Shown one piece after another: positions 23,896 through 35,452 of a stretch of 64,000 nt of DNA. Under the pieces are notes generated by a model that saw nothing but the letters and a program-made list of their open reading frames with translations, was not told the origin of the DNA and did not search any database. Numbering within the stretch: the first letter of the stretch is position 1; each line of letters opens with the position of its first letter. A program made the translations under genes and the position numbers. Origin of the DNA: Deroplatys truncata. Lineage: Eukaryota > Arthropoda > Insecta > Mantodea > Mantidae. The stretch is from the NCBI GenBank assembly GCA_030765065.1, contig CM060977.1:158358052-158422051 (forward strand). The letters run 5' to 3'.

Positions 23896-24185
23896 GTCGT
23901 CCTCCGTGGACTAGTGGTACCGTGCTAGCCTCTAGTTTCCAAGGTCGCGGGTTCAAACCCGGCTGAGGGCGATGGATTTTTTCGGGCGGGAAGTAAAGCC
24001 TTCCCTTCGGAAGGGAAGTAAAGCCGGTGGTCCCGTGTCGTAGATTTACGGCACGTAAAATAACCTCAAGCCTGATAAAGAGGCCTTTGAGCAAAATTAC
24101 CGGTCTTTCACGCCCAATATAGAATGGGACGCTAAGAACCACAGCAGTTAAAGAGCGTCCATAAATAAAAACTCAATTTCAATTT
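23896..24185 (+). mobile_element. SINE-A copy 5, complete
   Basis: Head GTCGTCCTCCGTGG at 23896, box B GGTTCAAACCC at about 23951, body with a short local duplication around the CTTCGGAAGGG hairpin, tail CTCAATTTCAATTT. Perfect 13-bp target duplication CACAGCCAGGACT at 23883-23895 and 24186-24198. The perfect duplication suggests a relatively young insertion. Confidence 0.92.
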
Positions 24186-24202
24186 CACAGCCAGGACTTA
24201 AT

Positions 24203-24598
24203 TTTTACTTTCTCCACTACGTATAGTAAGTAGAGGAAGTATTGAATTCTACCCATTCACAGGAAATACGCGTTTTGAGGTGCTCTGAATCCAAATAAAG
24301 CATTTTTGGAAACATGACCGTGTGCGTGTCTGTCTGTGAACAGCATAACTCAAAAATGAAAGGTCGGATAAATACCAAACTTGGTATTTGAGTTTAGCAT
24401 CTTCTAAGGATGCGACACGAAAATTTTCAATAAAATCTCCCCACCCCAGACTACCATTTACATAAAAAAAAATTGAAAATTATTTTTTCAAAAATGGCTC
24501 TAACGATTTTTATTAAAATATCATATGTTTAAAATATTTCCGTGGCAAATGAAATGTTTATCTTGAATTTTCTGGGAATGTCCCCAAAAGTCCTCTTT
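24203..24598 (-). repeat. HLR element copy 9, 3' half
   Basis: Hairpin end CTACGTATAGTAAGTAG at 24217, body to TCCCCAAAAGTCCTCTT, then abrupt loss of similarity at 24599. Confidence 0.8.
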
Positions 24599-24749
24599 AA
24601 TCCGTTCGGGCGGCAACGTCCGCATTCGGAATACCTTTAAATCTATTAATTTTAAAGAGAGATTGTGCATTAATTTGATTTTAAATTTATACATTTAGGA
24701 TGGTTATTGTTAGTTGTAATTTTGCAATGAATTATTTTATTGATATTAA

Positions 24750-25215
24750 GTTAATTTCCCGGATTCGATTCCCGGCGACCGCCCTCTCTAACCATGCGGT
24801 TTTACGTGATTTTCCCCTGGCCGCCTAGGCGAATTCCGGGGTGCGTATTCTACCATGATTTGTCCTTTCCCCCATTTCCTCTTATTTCGTCTCTCCCTTT
24901 CACGTTTCAGGTGTATTTTTAGGTCCTGAGGTGTTGGGGTGTCGGGCAGATGGCGTGGTTGCTTGCGTATTGGAAAAATTTCTCCCCGTGAACGCCAGTG
25001 TGGGTTGTCTTGCCCTTTAGGGTTGTTTCGTCGCCCTCTCTCGGGATCTTTCGCCTCTACTGGTCACCGGTGTTCAAACTGAATATTAGGGACTTTTGCA
25101 CGTCTCTGAGCCTGTCTGAGACTCTTACGGCTCCTTCACCTCATCCCTGCCACCCGGGGGGTTAGCCATAATACAACAAGATGGCCGCAGAGGCGAAGTG
25201 CCCCCCTCCGATAAA
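24750..25215 (+). mobile_element. SINE-D: GC-rich tRNA-derived SINE, 5'-truncated
   Basis: Box B-like GGATTCGATTCCCGG at 24761 followed by a GC-rich body of about 450 bp. The segment 24804-24850 matches the central domain also seen in the SINEs at 35290 and 52895. The box A half of the head is absent. No clear target duplication. Confidence 0.6.
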
Positions 25216-25949
25216 CACATTCTACAGGTATTATCTTTCAAAAATATGTGTCGCGCAAAATAAATATGCTCTGGCGAAATGATTCAGTATTGTTTTCATT
25301 TCAAAACGCCTTGCTTGGCTTAATGATTCTGAATTTCATTTACTGTTACACTACTCTGAACATTTAAAATACGTTTCATTCTTCATAACCATTCGAGCTA
25401 ATTGATTCACGGAAAATGTAGGTCTGTTCGCGTATAATATTAACCTGCACTATTGCTGTTGACACCTGTAGCTTTTGTGTATGTTAACCAGTTTATGTTT
25501 CATCTACCTGATTTAGAAACCACTTATTTATCGCTTTTCGGTTTACCGTATAGCAGAAAAATAGTAGGTCAAAACAAATCGTGCATTACTTGTTTTTAAA
25601 GAAAGTAAAAGTGACAATACATGGGAATGCAACGTGTAACCAGTTTTATTTGAAGCGCTAGCATTAGCATTCGAATTCTCATATATTAACTTGATTTTGC
25701 ATGTTAGGAACTTGCTGTTTCTATCAAAATCTTATATATCTCTTTTCATTAATGATCTGCTGGGAATAAAATTATCCCACTTCAGGGTTTAGTTCCTGAA
25801 TGTTGATTTTTTGTTAGACAAAATACGAAGAAGAATGCCAAGGTGTTAAATTTTATTTTTCCAAGATAGGAAAGAAAAATTGCAAAATAGGCATTACATA
25901 TTTTAATATAAAAATATTTATACCTAAACCGTTTGGAGTAGCCTTTCAA

Positions 25950-25984
<35 letters not shown>

Positions 25985-26424
25985 GCCTCTTTTAGAGTTT
26001 TACGTGTGTATAATAATGCTAATCAAAGCATTATTAAAATGAAAATTTTAAATTAAATATTAAACTATGGCCATATACTATAAATGTCAATTACTTTATA
26101 GTATTTAATTATCATGAAATCCTTACACTGAGAAAACAAAATAAATCACTGGTTACATTGGCTGGAATTAACACTGGTTACAGTACGATTTAAATGGTTT
26201 TTCAATCATTTGCATGATGTAGGGCGAGCGCGTCTGTTTAATGTTTCGGATGTCCCAAATTCAATTTTCGGCTAGAGTGAACTACAGTGTGGTTGTTTTA
26301 TGGTGAGGCCAAGGGTCGCGCGTATGCGTGCTGCACACACTATTACGCTGGGTTTTTTTTTTTGTTGCGTAACTCCCGCGTTACTAACGATAGTAACATG
26401 CACTAGAATGAATAACTAACCTTG
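25216..26424. other. Unassigned sequence with (ATA)n at 25949-25983
   Basis: About 11 ATA units form a microsatellite. The rest is AT-rich without recognised features. A faint tRNA-like head near 26220-26280 is too degraded to call. Confidence 0.35.
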
Positions 26425-26575
26425 TTATAAGTGGTGTCCATCTGCGTGATGGCATTCCTGGCATCTTCGGATTTAATTTCTATTCACACGCATTGGTTCT
26501 TCTTGCGAAATGTTCATAATTTCTGTTTTAATATTGTGCTTAAGCTCGTCTATGGTGTGGGGATTGTTCCTATAA
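26425..26575 (-). pseudogene. C-terminal remnant of a Tc1/mariner-type transposase
   Basis: Read on the minus strand the segment gives RNNPHTIDELKHNIKTEIMN, then a region with one stop, then CHHADGHHL and a stop at 26425. This resembles the extreme C-terminus of DD41D-type transposases (a 'hTIdELK' segment, then a final GGHL-like motif). Neither the catalytic core nor the terminal repeats were found. Confidence 0.6.
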
Positions 26576-26863
26576 GCTTTTATTTTTTAGGGTTCCTCCT
26601 CCTCCGTCAATTTTTTCCTGGTTAGAACATCTAGTTTTCGCTTCTTAGGTTTAGCATTATGCGATCCCGTTGTCCCAAATTTATTACCGGATGTGTTTCT
26701 CTACTTGGAACTGGAATAGGAGGAAATTTCTCCTAAAATTGTCTACACACCTGTCTATATGATTCGGGTTTTACGTAGATGTGTATCGTGCATAAAAATC
26801 CGTTGTTCAAACGTGAATTTGTCGGCAGGCTTTCCAGTGGACTAATAACAAGACATTAACCCT

Positions 26864-26966
26864 CTTAAGCAAATCACAGATGTCTTTGAGTAAACTTTCA
26901 AGCTGATAAAAGATAACCTTGAACGCGTCATGCGCCGCCAGTTGCGCACTGTGAAGAAGTTGGTGT
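26864..26966 (+). pseudogene. Possible transposase C-terminal remnant
   Basis: Frame reading LKQITDVFE, stop, then KDNLERVMRRQL, which resembles the LK..ITdaf...LERVmrn segment of the same superfamily. Short, so low confidence. Confidence 0.35.
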
Positions 26967-27037
26967 TTTGTTTACGTAATATGTTGCTATGTATGAGAAG
27001 CTGATTTGAAGATGTATTTTTGTTGTTACTCTCCTAG

Positions 27038-27825
27038 TTTAAAAAATATATATTAACTTTGTTATTAAACTGCTTCTATAGATAGTATTTATATTTATAT
27101 TTGCCTCGGCTGCTTCAGTAATGTTTGTAAAGACACGTTTCTCTTAATCAGGGCGTGGTGCGACAATAATGTAGGCTTACACAGATTTTAAGCTTAAATT
27201 CACTTCTTTTTATTAATCCTTGGCACAAATTAAATAGCACTACACTGATATCAAGAGCTGTGAGATTCTTTAATTTAAAACTTACACTTTGTTAACGCGT
27301 ATACATATTTTACGATTCACACGAATACGTAATATTTATTTAGAGAACACATCTTCCATCCGGTCACTACCAAGGTCTACAGGCAACTTAACATATTTCA
27401 ACCGTCAAGCTTCTACATTTCAAGTCTCTGATTGGCTAATCCTAGTCCAATAGCATTTAATTAAAGTTTTTTTCTAGCTGTTGATTGGCTATTTTAAAAC
27501 TGTCACAAAATTTACATTATCGTTGCTCTAATCATGACTAGTAGCATTTAAACTGTCAAACTCATTATTGCCTCAAGGTTATCTCATTGTTAACTCATTG
27601 TTAGCAACGTTAAACTTATTATTCTCACAGCTCTTACATTATTAAATTACATAATGCATTCACATAACATTATTAAACATGTTTACAATAATATAAGCAT
27701 TTGCAATGACTGTTACATACATTTTAAATAATTATTACATACATATTGCTTCATGGCGGGCTGTTATTGAATTTACATATTATATAATTAATTGAAATTA
27801 TTCAAGTATTAAAAATACTGCCTCA
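27038..27825 (+). repeat. Repeat family T, copy 1
   Basis: Similar along its length to 31240-32085 and 62656-63409. Shared landmarks in order: GTGGTGCGA and TAGGCTTACACAGATT; GCTGTGAGATTCTTTAAT; CTGATTGGCTAATCCTAGTC; GGCGGGCTGTTAT; and the fixed right edge AAAAATACTGCCTCA. Non-coding. Possible short inverted ends around CAGTATTT. Confidence 0.8.
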
Positions 27826-28176
27826 ACTGGAAAAGTACCGAGACCACTACGGTGCAGCGTGCTACGCATATACACTATATTCACTCTTAGGTTGATCCGC
27901 GGCAAAACAAACCCACGTGGTCAGTGCACCGTAGTGCAACACGGTAGCAATGCGCCCAGGAAAGTAGTCTCATGCTAATCTCTGAATTTTAGAATGAATT
28001 TATCCTTAAATAGTATAATATTCTATACATATACCTAAGGTTTTATTTAACGCTGATTTATAACGTAGGTAAAACAGAGCTACAAGTCCCATGACGCAAT
28101 TCGTATGAGTCACCTGACATCCGGGTAGGCGCAGAATATTGTTTACAACCAGAAACCAGCAGTTGTGTTTAGTATC

Positions 28177-28434
28177 ATGGAGGACAGTGAATTTGTTGTG
28201 TTTTCGTCGAATTACGTAAAGCATTAGCCGCGCAAACCATTGACTAGTGGTGAAAAAACAATAGTGTTGAATCTTTATTATAAGTTATGTAAGAAATATC
28301 CAACACTTTCCGCGAAAGAAATTGTGAAATTAACTTCTGAGTTCACCGGTGTTTCGAGTACAAGTATAAACAGTGCTTGTGCAGAAAAATCTGAAACGAG
28401 AAAAGTGGTTACACCCGGAAAAAAAATCATATGA
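28177..28434 (+). pseudogene. N-terminal fragment of an unrecognised transposase-like protein, copy 1
   Basis: The start is MEDSEFVVFSSNYVKH, then an in-frame TAG, then KPLTSGEKTIVLNLYYKLCK, a helix-rich region continuing to about TRKVVTPGKK. The region after the stop resembles N-terminal DNA-binding domains of insect Tc1-like proteins, by impression only. The copy at 50364-50642 has the same TAG at the same codon, so the element family amplified already carrying it. No catalytic domain follows. Confidence 0.55.
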
Positions 28435-28605
28435 AATACGCGATGCAAGAATGTAGTGATTTTGAGAAGAATTCAATTCGCATAACAGTGCACAATTTCT
28501 TTTTTAAAATGAGCCGCCAACAGTTAATAAAGTGCCGCTTCCAGAGAGCGAATAAATTAAGTTATCGCATACCTGTTACTTTATTTTTCGCTCATTTGTT
28601 TTAGA

Positions 28606-28606
<1 letters not shown>

Positions 28607-28663
<57 letters not shown>
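28607..28663. repeat. (TTA)n microsatellite
   Basis: About 18 TTA units at the point where the two CACTA-element copies diverge. Confidence 0.95.
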
Positions 28664-28666
<3 letters not shown>

Positions 28667-29326
28667 CCAAACGTTTTATTTTGTACTGTAATAAAAAGAT
28701 CGCTTGGAATCACACTATACGGTGGTATTATATCCGTATCATGCTACATTTGAAAGTTTAGTATTTACTGGTGTTTCACCTCTATTAGCTTCAGGTTATT
28801 TGACAGCCAGTGGAATGTGATGGATTCTTTTCCAGCATTAAATCAAACTTGGTCCAGCAGCTTTTCCAAATGTGCTCGGAATTTCAGCTAAATTCACCCC
28901 TCAGGTCTTTTACATACTGGAATGCTGTCTTGATACAATATCTGCAATGTTCTGTTCATTGCTCCTACATAATATAAAAATAAAATCCATAATTAAAACT
29001 GATATAATTTAAAGTTTACAAAATATGCAGTATTATGAAGAGTTTCCTGAAATACATTTTGAAGTATGAAATTTTTAACATGCGAATTGAATTCTACTCA
29101 CAGTATACATCTATTCCTGCTCTCATAGTGTTGCATTAGGAGCCTTTGTTTAGAATATTGTTAAACTTAATATTTTATCTGTCTCTAGTTATGATCCAAT
29201 GGCATGATTAGATCTTCGTACCCTTATAGTGTTCCATATCAGAGTTTTATTTTTCATTGATTGTTACCACTGAGCTGAGAACATTTCTATTGTCACACAC
29301 CGGACACAGAACTCGAAAATAAAAAA
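28664..29326. other. Unassigned sequence
   Basis: No supported feature. Confidence 0.3.
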
Positions 29327-29505
29327 TCTGATGGGTTACACTTGCCTGCATGACTTTCTCTACTCTTTTGCAAACTCTTCTTACAAACGCTTAGGTATTC
29401 TTCATATTAATCGAGATAAACATTTGCAGAAATTGTCTTATTGCAAGACAATAAGACAATTTCTCTTGTAGCTACAAGGGATTTAGGGTAATACAGTATC
29501 TTTAA
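29327..29505 (+). repeat. HLR element copy 10, 5' segment
   Basis: Begins TCTGATGGGTTACACTTGCC and runs to the CTTTAA target of the Mutator-like insertion. It continues at 33629 on the far side of that element. It contains a perfect 16-bp inverted repeat at 29428-29464. Confidence 0.75.
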
Positions 29506-29896
29506 GGGGGTTCATTAATCCAAAAGGTCAACATATGTTTGACATTATTTAATACTTATTATTTAATAATATGCTGCATGTGTCAAAATGGCAGTGAACT
29601 GATAGAAAAAAAAAGAAAAACTTTATTATGCTGTAACTTTATTTATATAAGAGATATCTGGCTGAACGTTTCAGTATAGAGGGATATTTCTTCCCTCCTT
29701 TGATTTAGATAGCATTTGGTAGCCCTGCTTCAACATGGGACCTGTTTGTTTACATTTTTGTGAATGAAGCACGTGGTACTAGATTTGTAATAATTCTGTT
29801 GTTTTTGTGTGGTTGTGCTATTTCTTCCTGCGGTTTTTTGTGTTATTTTTAAATAACAAAATTGCAAGAAGCACGTAAGTGTTAAGGAAGAGAAGA

Positions 29897-31170
29897 AAAG
29901 TGGGTAAACCAAAACCTGTTAATACTAAAGTTCAGAATGTTATCCCTGACCTGGGCATAAATGAAGTTCATGCTACTAACATAACATAGCTCATCCCATA
30001 AAGAGCTGAAACCTTTATTAGAGCAATATGAAATAATGAAAACAGATGAATGCAGTGGTTTTCAGTATGAAATAGTAAATATATATTTATTTCAAACTGC
30101 ACGAAATGAATTTTTTGTTGTAAAACCTGTCATGGTCCTGTTACAAATCTGTGGTGAAAAAAATGCTGGTTTAGCCAGTAAAATAGCATTTATTTGTAAT
30201 GTGTGTGACAGGAAGCCTGATTTCATGAACTCGGAAACAAAAGAATTCCATAATCAAGACAAAACATGATATTGCATGATATTAACTTACATTTAGTTTA
30301 TGGCCTAAGAGCTATTGGGAAAGGTCCAACAAGAACAACAATTTCCTGTGGAATAATGAATCTACATAAACCTCCATCCCAGTTTACAAATTATGTAATT
30401 GTTTTTGGTTCTGCTGTTGAAGATGTATGTAGGGACAGTTAGAAATAGGCTATTGAGGAAGCTGTGGAATGAATTCAGGGAGCAGAGACATAACTATTGC
30501 TGTAGATGGTACTGCCAAAAGCGTGGAGTTTCTTCACAAACAGCTACCTGTGTAGATTCAGGTAAGGTTGTATATCTGGCTATAAAGAGTAAGTTCTGCA
30601 GGTGCAACAATAAGTTACAACAAATCCATGAAAATGACTGCATTGCCAGTTACCAAGGGGTAAATGGAGGATGGAAGTTGAGGGTGCCAAGGATATTATC
30701 AAGCACTCAGTGGCACAATAAAATGCAAGGTGTGTTGGATATTTGGGAGATGGAGATACAAAGTCTTAGAAAGCTGTTCCGGATGAACAGCCTTATGGAA
30801 AAGGTATAAACATTAAAAAGATGAGTGCATAGGTCATGTACAGAAGAGAATGGGAACAAGACTAAGACATTTAAAAATGAGATTACGTGGTAAACTTCTA
30901 AGTGATGGCAAACCATTGGGTGGTGCAAAGCGAGTTATTGGCAGTGATATTCTTAAATTTCAAACATATTATGGATCAGCAATCAGAAGAAGCGTTAAAC
31001 ACCTTCGTACATGTGGAAAACTATTTGGGCTGTTTATTTCCATCTGCTTTCATCAAATGAACAGCCTCAACATGGACTTTGTGATGCAACCTGGTGCAAA
31101 TATTTGAAAGCAAAGGAAGATGAAAAAGAATATATTCTAAAGAACACTTTCATCTTCCTTCTCCCTGCGT
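29897..31170 (+). pseudogene. Mutator-like transposase pseudogene
   Basis: Fragments in changing frames follow the order of the arthropod 'Mutator-like transposase domain' proteins. A lysine-rich start VGKPKPVNTK (29900s) comes first. The zinc-finger-like CGEKNAGLASKIAFICNVCD follows (30150-30220), then LHLVYGLRAIGKGP (about 30288-30325). The first acidic motif, IAVDGTAKSVEF, lies at about 30498-30533. The second, GYLGDGDTKS, lies at about 30738-30767 and is followed by a stop. Last comes ECIGHVQKRMGTRLRHLK at about 30824. A single missing base at 30823 separates the last two, the usual ATG start appears as GTG, and the far C-terminus is absent. Decayed and inactive. Confidence 0.75.
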
Positions 31171-31239
31171 GATTGAGATGAAGCAAATAATTAAAGGATT
31201 TAGCTGACAGAATGTCGAACACGCATGGTAGAACATGTA

Positions 31240-32085
31240 CGTTCCGGTGGCCTTTGCCCCAAATGTACTTTTCGGTAGCCTTTGCCCCCAAAAATGTTTA
31301 AAAACTATTAACTTTGTAATTTTGACTGTTTCTTTATATATTATATATTTATGTTTGCTTCGGCTGCGTCAGTATTTATATTTTTAGAGACATAAATGTC
31401 TTAGCAGGGAGTGGTGCGATTGAAGAATGTAGGCTTACACAGATTATAATTTTACTTCACCCCTTTTATTAGTGGTGGTTACGATTTAAATAACACTTCA
31501 CTGATAGAGAGAGAGAGATAGCTGTGAGATCTTTTTATTAATTACTTGCACTTTTTAACGCGTAAACTATTTTTGTCTCACACAAAATACGTATTAAATT
31601 TCTCGAGGACGCATTTAGCGTCCGGTTAGGAACACTGTCTACAAGCAACTGACTTCTGAATTTGTAAATTTTGCTCCATTTTAGTTTCTGATTGGCTAAT
31701 CCTAGTCCAATAGAATACCTTCATTTAGCTAGAGCTTTTTCTGGTTGTTGATTGGCTATTTTATGAACTGTCACAAAAATTACATTATTGTTGCTCCAAT
31801 AATTACCAGCAGCATTTAAACTTTCTAATTCATTATTGCCTCAAGGTTCCCTCATTGTTAGCAACTTTTAACCTATTTTTCTCACAGCTCATACATTATT
31901 AAATTACGTAATACATTCCCATAACATTATTACATATGTATTCAATAATATAAACATTAATACCATGTCTGTTACATGCATTTAATATATTATATTATAC
32001 ACATATTGCTTTAAGGCGGGCTGTTATTATATTTTATATTATATAATTTGACTGAAATCATTTAAATGTTAAAAATACTGCCTCA
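31240..32085 (+). repeat. Repeat family T, copy 2
   Basis: Shares the landmarks of copy 1 and, with copy 3, an extra left segment containing TTCCGGTGGCCTT. Right edge AAAAATACTGCCTCA at 32085. It lies inside the Mutator-like element, downstream of the transposase remnant. Confidence 0.8.
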
Positions 32086-32097
32086 CCTTCCAAAACT

Positions 32098-32921
32098 TCT
32101 GTGATATATTTATTAGTGGGTATACAATCTATTCTTACTAAAGCTTATTTTTCTGTATGCTACATTTTAAACCAAATAAACCTTTACAGGAATAGCTACA
32201 TTACACATTTCGGTATAGATACAAAGGGAACGGCGATAGTCAAATGTTTAAGAAATGGACGTCATACCCGGCCTTAAAATTCCGCCACTTTCCATGTAAT
32301 CACGAAGAAACAACTCAAAGTTGAAAGGACCTTAAGAGAATGGCCAAGAAATGAACAGTTCGAACCTTTAATAATGGATATCTAAGAAACGACTTATGCC
32401 ACAAAAAAAACTTATTTTAAATAAATTGTGTGTTTTAAAGACATCTGCATTTTTGGGTGGTACGTTTTCGTCTATCGCTTAACGTTTACCAGTTATACAA
32501 GATTATACAAAATTCTTCCAAATGAAGAGGACTTCCTACACTATTCCCAGAAAATTCAGAATATACATTTTATTTATCATGTAAATGTCTTTTATATACG
32601 GTATTTTAATCAAAAAAGTTACAGCTATTTTTTAGAAAATCAAAATTTTCGAAAAATGTTCCATATAAAGTATAGTTGGGGGTAAGGAATTGTTTTTTAA
32701 TCCTGTCACATCCTTGAAAGATACTAAACTCAAATACCAAGTTCCCATTTTTTGTTTTTGAGCTATGGTGTTCACAGGCACACACACACGGACATGTTTC
32801 CAAAACTGTTTTATTTGGATTCAGGGAACCTCAAAACGGTGAAATCTCTGTATCGGATTTTTGGGTGGAATGCAATATGAACCTTCTCTACCTCCTATGT
32901 ACGTGGTAGAGAAAGTTAAAA
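32098..32921 (+). repeat. HLR element copy 11 (subfamily B)
   Basis: Subfamily B body with ACTCAAATACCAAGTTC, a short CA tract near 32780, and the hairpin end with GTGGTAGAGAAAGTTAAAA. It is nested in the Mutator-like element. Confidence 0.8.
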
Positions 32922-33628
32922 TGTATTTATTAGGATGAACACGCTACATTTTGAGGCAGCAGCATCATTCAATAGGAGAAACATTGTTAAGTGCTAAGTA
33001 ATGAAGTTGCTGGGAATTAAAATTGGTTTTAATTACATCTGTGTGATGATAACCTTGGACCAAATAAGGATCAACAGAGGAGAGAAAATGTTAGAGGAAA
33101 TAAAAAGAAAGGCCAGGCAAGCAAACCACAGAGCAAAAAGGAAGCTCGAACCTGCATAAGCAAGAACAGGATCCAGATGATCTAACTTATGGTACAGAAA
33201 TGCATTAAGCTATGATTATAAATGTATTTCGGTTTTAAGAGCAATTTCCCAAAAACTACAATTTTCCACACTAATGTTCCTTTTTTCTTAGCCCCTATAA
33301 TAATTAGAAGAATTAAATTTTACCACATGTTCCGTACATTTATGTGATACTTCTAATTCAAGGGTTTCTTAATCATGCTATTAGTTTCAACATTAAAATT
33401 ATTTATTAAAATATTCCATTTTTATGTAGGACAATTTAAATATATATTATATATATATATACATTTCAAACCCGGAAACCGTTTCAAAAATGCTCATATT
33501 AAAAGTTTATAAAAGTCTCCAAGAATATATGGTAAAACTTCCGGCTTCCTATCCACAATAGTTATTGAGAAAAAGAACATGAATATGGGTAATTTTAACA
33601 CTTTCAAGATAGGCCTTAATGAACCCCC
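32922..33628. other. 3' non-coding part of the Mutator-like element
   Basis: AT-rich, with an (AT)n tract near 33440-33465. No frame is supported. It ends at the right inverted repeat. Confidence 0.5.
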
Positions 33629-33722
33629 TTAGCGATAATCAAATCTTAAGAGCAGGTCGCTTTGAAATCCCATTCTCTTTACATGGCCAATAGCTATTTT
33701 CCTCTTGAGAAAAGCATAATTA
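33629..33722 (+). repeat. HLR element copy 10, middle segment
   Basis: Resumes exactly where the 29327-29505 segment stops (AGCGATAATCAAAT...) and runs to the Tc1 insertion. Confidence 0.7.
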
Positions 33723-35099
33723 CACTGCCGTTTGTGAAAATTGCAACACCAAGATGGAAACGCATGAATTCAATAAATTTAATACCACCAGTCAGGTACA
33801 TGACAAGTAACAAATGATAATCTTTTCAAATCTATACATGACCTTTGAGGCCTAATATTCAGTATTTGGTATGACCTCCATGCGCTGCAATTAGAGCTGC
33901 TATACGCCGTGGCATTGAATCAAAAAGTTCTGAAAAAGTTGCTGAGGAATTTCCCTCCACGCAATTTGTATTCGAGCTCACAAATCCGTGACATTGGTTA
34001 CTGGAGGACCGTGACGCGCCAGGTGCCGACCATCCATATCCCAGACATGTTCGATGGGCGACATGTCAGGCGAACGTGCAGGCCAGGGAAGCAATGGTAC
34101 CTGTCGTTCTTCGAAGAAGGCTTGTACATTCCTTGCAATATGTGGCCGGGCATTGTCCTGTGGAGATGCCTGAAGCAGGGGGAGTACCTCAGGCTCTACA
34201 ACCCCGTTAGGTACCGGTTGCTGTTCTAAGTGCCCTCAATTCGTAAGAGGCGAGATCGGTTATTGTAACCAATGGCGCCCCAAACCATCACACCTGGTGT
34301 TTGTCCGCTATGCCGCTCAACAATGAAGCCCTCCAGGTTGCGCTCACCACGGTACCGCCGGACACGTATGCGGCCATCACTATAGGACACGTTGAAGCGG
34401 GACTCGCCCGAAAAGACTACATTTTGCCACTCAACACACCAGCGACTGGTTCACTTGCCCATTGTAGTCGGAGGAGCTTGTGGTTTCTGGAAAATGGAAG
34501 CCGACGTAATCGCATGCATGAAACCAGTCGAACCTGCAGCAGACGGCGACGAACCGTTGATGCAGACAAGTTCACACCTGTTCCTGTGTTCCAGCGTCGA
34601 GCCAACACTGTGAAGAAGCTGTACGGTCCGTTATGGCCATGCGGACAAGATGACGGTCATCCCGTGCTGTGGTCATGTTCCGTGGTCCAGCACCCGCTCT
34701 TCGCTGCGTACGACCTTCATCTATCCACTGCTTCCACGCACGCATCACTTCTTAGCAGAATGCCCTGTACGAGCCGAAATGTCAGGGTATGACAAACCCG
34801 CTTCCCGGAGACCGATCATTTTGCCCCGTTCGAACTCACTCACATGGCGATATGGCTCCCTTTGACGTCGACGAGGCATATTGGCACTCGCATTATTGTT
34901 TCCACCTTGTTTGACAGCTCTGAACTGACTATACTGGACGCAACTCTGACCTTGTCGGACCGTTACGAGAGGACTCTGCTCGGCCTACGTGTACTTCATC
35001 TCTCTGCAAACCTAATTACTTATTGCTTTCACACTCTTCTACACTTCCACCAAGTTTGGAGGTATTCGGGAAATTCTTCCTTGATGTTGCACTGCAAAC
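33723..35099 (-). mobile_element. Tc1-like element (DD34E)
   Basis: Left end CACTGCCGTTTGTGAAAATT with GCAACACCAAGATGG. The right end is degraded to CTTGATGTTGCA near 35080-35092, so the right border is approximate. It interrupts HLR copy 10, which resumes with GAATATCTCGGAAAT at 35120. Confidence 0.75.
33859..34879 (-). pseudogene. Broken Tc1-like transposase (DD34E)
   Basis: The start is MPRRRQREPYRHVSEFERGK at 34879. The helix-turn-helix region follows (REAGLSYPDISARTGHSAKK, then a stop), then NLSASTVRRRLLQV (second helix-turn-helix) and LPFSRNHKLLRLQWA. The catalytic part is PQDNARPHIARN ... PWPARSPDMSPIEHVW, with 34 residues between D and E by my count. The C-terminus RIAALIAAHGGHTKY precedes a stop at 33859. 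Several frameshifts and stops. The plus-strand 163- and 106-codon frames here are antisense. Confidence 0.85.
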
Positions 35100-35197
35100 A
35101 AATTCAGACAACTAACAAAGAATATCTCGGAAATAGTTGCGTTTTTTATGTTCTCTATCACGTACATAGTAGATAGAGAAGTAATTGCATTCCACCG
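35100..35197 (+). repeat. HLR element copy 10, rearranged segment
   Basis: 35100-35148 continues copy 10 (GAATATCTCGGAAAT). 35149-35197 is an HLR hairpin end in the opposite orientation (CTCTATCACGTACATAGTAG). The middle of copy 10 is missing, so a deletion or a second HLR insertion occurred here. Confidence 0.55.
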
Positions 35198-35452
35198 AGC
35201 TGGATGGTCCAGGTGGTAACTATATGCGGCTAGCATTCAGGAGGTCCCAAGTTCGATCCGCGGTGACAGCAACCTGACCCATGGGCTTTTTTGTGGGTTT
35301 TCCCGGGTCATCAGGCGAATACTGGAGTGGTTTCTTTCATCCCCCGAATTTCCTGTCCCTCCATTTCATTCATCCTTCATCTCATTTGGTCTATTTCAAG
35401 GTTGAAAGTGTCGGCGATGGTGTTTCGATACACCATGCATGGCAGAAAGCAA
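35198..35452 (+). mobile_element. SINE-B: tRNA-derived SINE
   Basis: Box A TGGTCCAGGTGG at 35206 and a box B-like AAGTTCGATCC at about 35251, then the central domain at 35290-35337 (GTGGGTTTTCCC, AGGCGAATACTGGAGTGG). It ends near the HLR fragment at 35453. The head differs from SINE-A. No target duplication was resolved. Confidence 0.7.

Larger units (their letters stand above)
27873..28663 (+). mobile_element. CACTA-ended DNA element, copy 1 (right end lost)
   Basis: Begins CACTATATTCACTCTTAGGT at 27873 and matches the inverted copy at 50016-51008 up to about 28606, where a (TTA)n tract starts. The right inverted end was not found, so this copy is probably truncated or diverged. Confidence 0.7.
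29506..33628 (+). mobile_element. Mutator-like DNA transposon with TTAA-type target site
   Basis: Inverted ends GGGGGTTCATTAA at 29506 and TTAATGAACCCCC ending at 33628. The left flank is TTAA (29502-29505) and the right flank TTAG, where the interrupted HLR sequence predicts TTAAG, so one A seems lost. It contains a decayed transposase gene (29897-31170), a family T repeat (31240-32085) and an HLR copy (32098-32921). Confidence 0.75.

Noticed and set aside
30399-30809. 136-codon plus-strand gene
   Set aside because: It is a mixed-frame read through the Mutator-like pseudogene. The family motifs lie in the neighbouring frames.
34301-34792. 163-codon plus-strand frame
   Set aside because: It is exactly antisense to the Tc1-like transposase remnant on the minus strand, whose motifs (DNARPH, WPARSPDMSPIE) are clear.
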